Assembly (NCBI RefSeq): GCF_000420625.1
Contig: NZ_ATVH01000015.1
Location: 248,001 to 312,000, forward strand
Length of the DNA: 64,000 nucleotides
Direction: 5' to 3'
DNA from: Fodinicurvata sediminis DSM 21159
GTDB lineage: Bacteria > Pseudomonadota > Alphaproteobacteria > Kiloniellales > DSM-21159
Positions 62,077-64,000 of this stretch are shown here, one piece after another. Positions within the stretch are counted from its first letter, which is position 1. Every line of letters starts with the position of its first letter. The notes under the pieces are model-generated. The model worked only from the letters and a program-made list of their open reading frames with translations. It ran no database searches and had not been told where the DNA came from. A program made the translations under genes and the position numbers.

Positions 62077-63321
62077 ATGTTGAGAAAATTATTGTCCATG
62101 ACGGCGGCCGCTGCCCTGGTGGCCGGAGCCGGGGCCGCAACGGCCGACGAGCACCCAATCAAGCTGGGCGGTCTTGCCACACTGGAAGGCCCCTTTGCCG
62201 TGCCGGGCGAAGACGGTATCCGCGGCATCCGCATGGCCCTGGAAAAATTCGGCCATGAGGCCGGTGGGCGTGAAATCGAACTGATCACCGCTTCATCCGA
62301 TGCCTCTCCGGACAGTGCAGTCAATGCGGCCCGGCGTCTGGTGGAGAATGACGAAGTGGATGTCCTTGTCGGACCGCTTTCGGGCTCCGAAGGCATCGCC
62401 GTCAAGGATTATGCCAAGAATCATCCCGACACGACCTTCGTGAACGGCAGCTCCGCTGCCCAGCGCACGACCCTGGACGATCCGTCCGAGAATTTCTTCC
62501 GTTTCTCCACGGACGGCGCGCAGTGGCAGGCCGGCCTGGGCGAATATGCCTATGAGGAAAAGGGTTATGAGAAGGTGGCCATCGTGGCCGAGGACTATTC
62601 CTTTCCCTACTCGCTGGTCATGGGCTTCATGACTGACTTCTGTGCCCTGGGCGGGCAGGTTGTCGAGAAGTTCTACGTGCCGTTGGGAACCCGTGACTAT
62701 GCCACCACCGTGGCTTCGATCCCGCAGGATATCGATGCGCTCTATGTTGCCCTGGGCGGCTCGGACGCCATCAACTTCCTGTCCCAGTACCAGCAGATGG
62801 GCAGTGCAAAGCCGATGATTGCCGGCTCGATCACGGTCGACCAGTCGGTGCTGGGGGCCAAGGGGCAGCAGCGCGACTACCTGGCCGGAACCATCACGGC
62901 GGGTCCGATCGCCGACAACTGGGACGATCCCAAGTGGGTGGAGTTCAAGGAAACCTATGCCGAGATGTTCGACGATGGCCTGCCGTCGCCGTCGCTGTTC
63001 GCGCATGCCTATTACGTGAACACTCTGGCTGTGCTCACCGCCCTGGACGAGGTGGACGGTGATCTGTCCAATGGCCAGCAGGCCTTCCGCGAAGCCCTGC
63101 AGAACCTGGAGCTGGAGACACCGACCGGCACCATCTCGGTTGACGAGAACCGTAATGCCGTGGCCGACATCTTCATCACCGAAGTCGTGAAGGACGGTGA
63201 GGGCGGCCTCTACAACGAGGTCGTGAAAATCGTGCCGGAAGTGAACCAGACCCTTGGTCAGCCAGAAGAAGAGTTTTTGGCCAATGGCTTTGCTTCCCGT
63301 GACAACCCCTCCTGCCCGTAA
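62077..63321 (+). CDS. HAAT ABC transporter substrate-binding protein
   Basis: 414 residues: signal peptide (MLRKLLSMTAAAALVAGAGAATA) and a Peripla_BP_6 fold with IKLGGLATLEGPFAVPGEDGIRGIRMALEKFG, VDVLVGPLSGSEGIAVKDYA and VAIVAEDYSFPYSLVMGF. GGGAGG lies upstream. The ligand pocket cannot be assigned; the adjacent hydrolases suggest an amide, lactone or aromatic acid rather than a branched-chain amino acid. It is placed after the permeases, in contrast to the first HAAT operon where the binding protein is also last. Confidence 0.9.
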   Translation: MLRKLLSMTAAAALVAGAGAATADEHPIKLGGLATLEGPFAVPGEDGIRGIRMALEKFGHEAGGREIELITASSDASPDSAVNAARRLVENDEVDVLVGPLSGSEGIAVKDYAKNHPDTTFVNGSSAAQRTTLDDPSENFFRFSTDGAQWQAGLGEYAYEEKGYEKVAIVAEDYSFPYSLVMGFMTDFCALGGQVVEKFYVPLGTRDYATTVASIPQDIDALYVALGGSDAINFLSQYQQMGSAKPMIAGSITVDQSVLGAKGQQRDYLAGTITAGPIADNWDDPKWVEFKETYAEMFDDGLPSPSLFAHAYYVNTLAVLTALDEVDGDLSNGQQAFREALQNLELETPTGTISVDENRNAVADIFITEVVKDGEGGLYNEVVKIVPEVNQTLGQPEEEFLANGFASRDNPSCP

Positions 63322-63372
63322 ACGCGAGGAGGCTGTCATGATGGAAAACGGCAGACAGAAGGCCTTGCGCAA

Positions 63373-64000
63373 ATGAGTGCGGTTGCCTCTGCCGGTTTCA
63401 CCGAAACGGTGGCGGCTCATGCCCTGGAACTCCAGGGTGTGAGCCGCACCTTCGGTGCCCTGGTTGCACTGAACGACGTGACGATGAAGGTCCAGGCCGG
63501 AGAACGGCGGGCCGTCTTCGGCGCGAACGGAGCCGGAAAGACCACACTGTTTAATGCCATCACGGGGGACTTCCCGCCAACGGCCGGACGGATCCGGCTT
63601 TTCGGCGAGGATGTGACCACGATGCCGCCGCAGGAGCGCATAAGACGCGGCCTGCGACGGACCTACCAGTCTTCCCTTCTGTTCAAGGGGCTGACGGTTT
63701 TCGACAATCTTTATCTCGCGGCACGCGGTGTCGGCAGCAAGCGTTTCTCCATGCGCCGGCCGGGTGACGACGATGCGACCATCGAGGCGGCGCACAGGAT
63801 GATGCATGCCGCCCATCTGGACAGGCTTGAGAAGACGCCGGTCTCCGAGCTGGCTCATGGCCAGCAGCGACAGCTGGAAATCGGCATGGCGCTGGCCGGA
63901 GCGCCGCGGATGATCCTGTTCGACGAACCGGCTGCCGGGCTTTCCCCGGCTGAACGGCGCGAGTTGGTGGATATCCTGCGCGCCCTGCCCAAGCATATCG
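63373..64000 (+). CDS. HAAT ABC transporter ATP-binding protein (LivG type), 3' end outside window
   Basis: The first 209 residues are present and the frame is open to the window edge. Walker A is GANGAGKTT, the signature region LAHGQQRQLEIGMALAGAP and Walker B MILFDEPAAGLSPAERR. The Q-loop TYQSSLLFKGLTVFDNLYLA is LivG-type. It lies 51 bases after the binding-protein stop and completes the transporter with an expected LivF-type gene beyond the window. Confidence 0.92.
   Translation, partial: MSAVASAGFTETVAAHALELQGVSRTFGALVALNDVTMKVQAGERRAVFGANGAGKTTLFNAITGDFPPTAGRIRLFGEDVTTMPPQERIRRGLRRTYQSSLLFKGLTVFDNLYLAARGVGSKRFSMRRPGDDDATIEAAHRMMHAAHLDRLEKTPVSELAHGQQRQLEIGMALAGAPRMILFDEPAAGLSPAERRELVDILRALPKHI

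Noticed and set aside
1-64000. tRNA, rRNA, riboswitch or CRISPR array
   Set aside because: I looked for cloverleaf-like segments, conserved riboswitch cores and regularly spaced repeats and saw none; a covariance-model search was not possible.

Overview
The window reads as chromosomal DNA of a GC-rich alphaproteobacterium, probably in or near the Rhodospirillales and possibly salt-adapted. That placement is inferred from gene content: TakP-type TRAP transport, several HAAT-type (branched-chain amino acid type) ABC operons, a PxpABC cluster with biotin carboxylase, a PmtA-like methyltransferase, and many acidic exported proteins. No rRNA, tRNA, CRISPR array, transposase or integrase was seen. 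Most of the window is a row of small catabolic modules, each with its own transporter and local regulator.

Layout. 1-7000: end of a histidine-utilisation operon (hutH partial, hutG, hutU), then a TakP-like TRAP transporter. 7100-9240: an EamA exporter converging on a Fic-domain gene whose catalytic motif has lost its acidic residue. 9392-17476: a LuxR-type regulator divergent from a tightly coupled four-gene operon of exported proteins (von Willebrand A, WG-repeat, an unknown, and an HExxHxxGxxH metalloprotease). 17486-20359: LysR regulator, phospholipid N-methyltransferase-like protein, YebE/TerB-like protein. 20587-24424: three-subunit molybdenum hydroxylase.

24425-27372: a sharply AT-rich island with two divergent genes, a HEPN-like protein and an OLD-type ATPase/TOPRIM protein. 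It looks like a transferred defence module dropped between two convergent operons. 27373-33983: NMT1/THI5-type ABC transporter with DapA-family, GNAT and epimerase genes, controlled by a TetR regulator for which two matching operators are visible. 34078-37635: two unknown genes and a hipBA toxin-antitoxin pair with an AT-rich operator array. 37858-39669: recQ. 39797-47313: isochorismatase-like hydrolase, amidase and an amide/urea-type HAAT transporter with a GntR regulator.

47812-55938: five-gene 5-oxoprolinase-like cluster including a biotin carboxylase and carrier protein, then a ribose-type ABC transporter with a TorT-like binding protein. 56180-64000: GntR regulator divergent from FAH hydrolase, alpha/beta hydrolase, amidohydrolase and a second HAAT transporter, whose ATPase gene runs off the window.

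The two least explained systems are the HEPN-OLD island and the exported vWA/WG/metalloprotease operon. Functions are family-level assignments made by eye; no database search was run.
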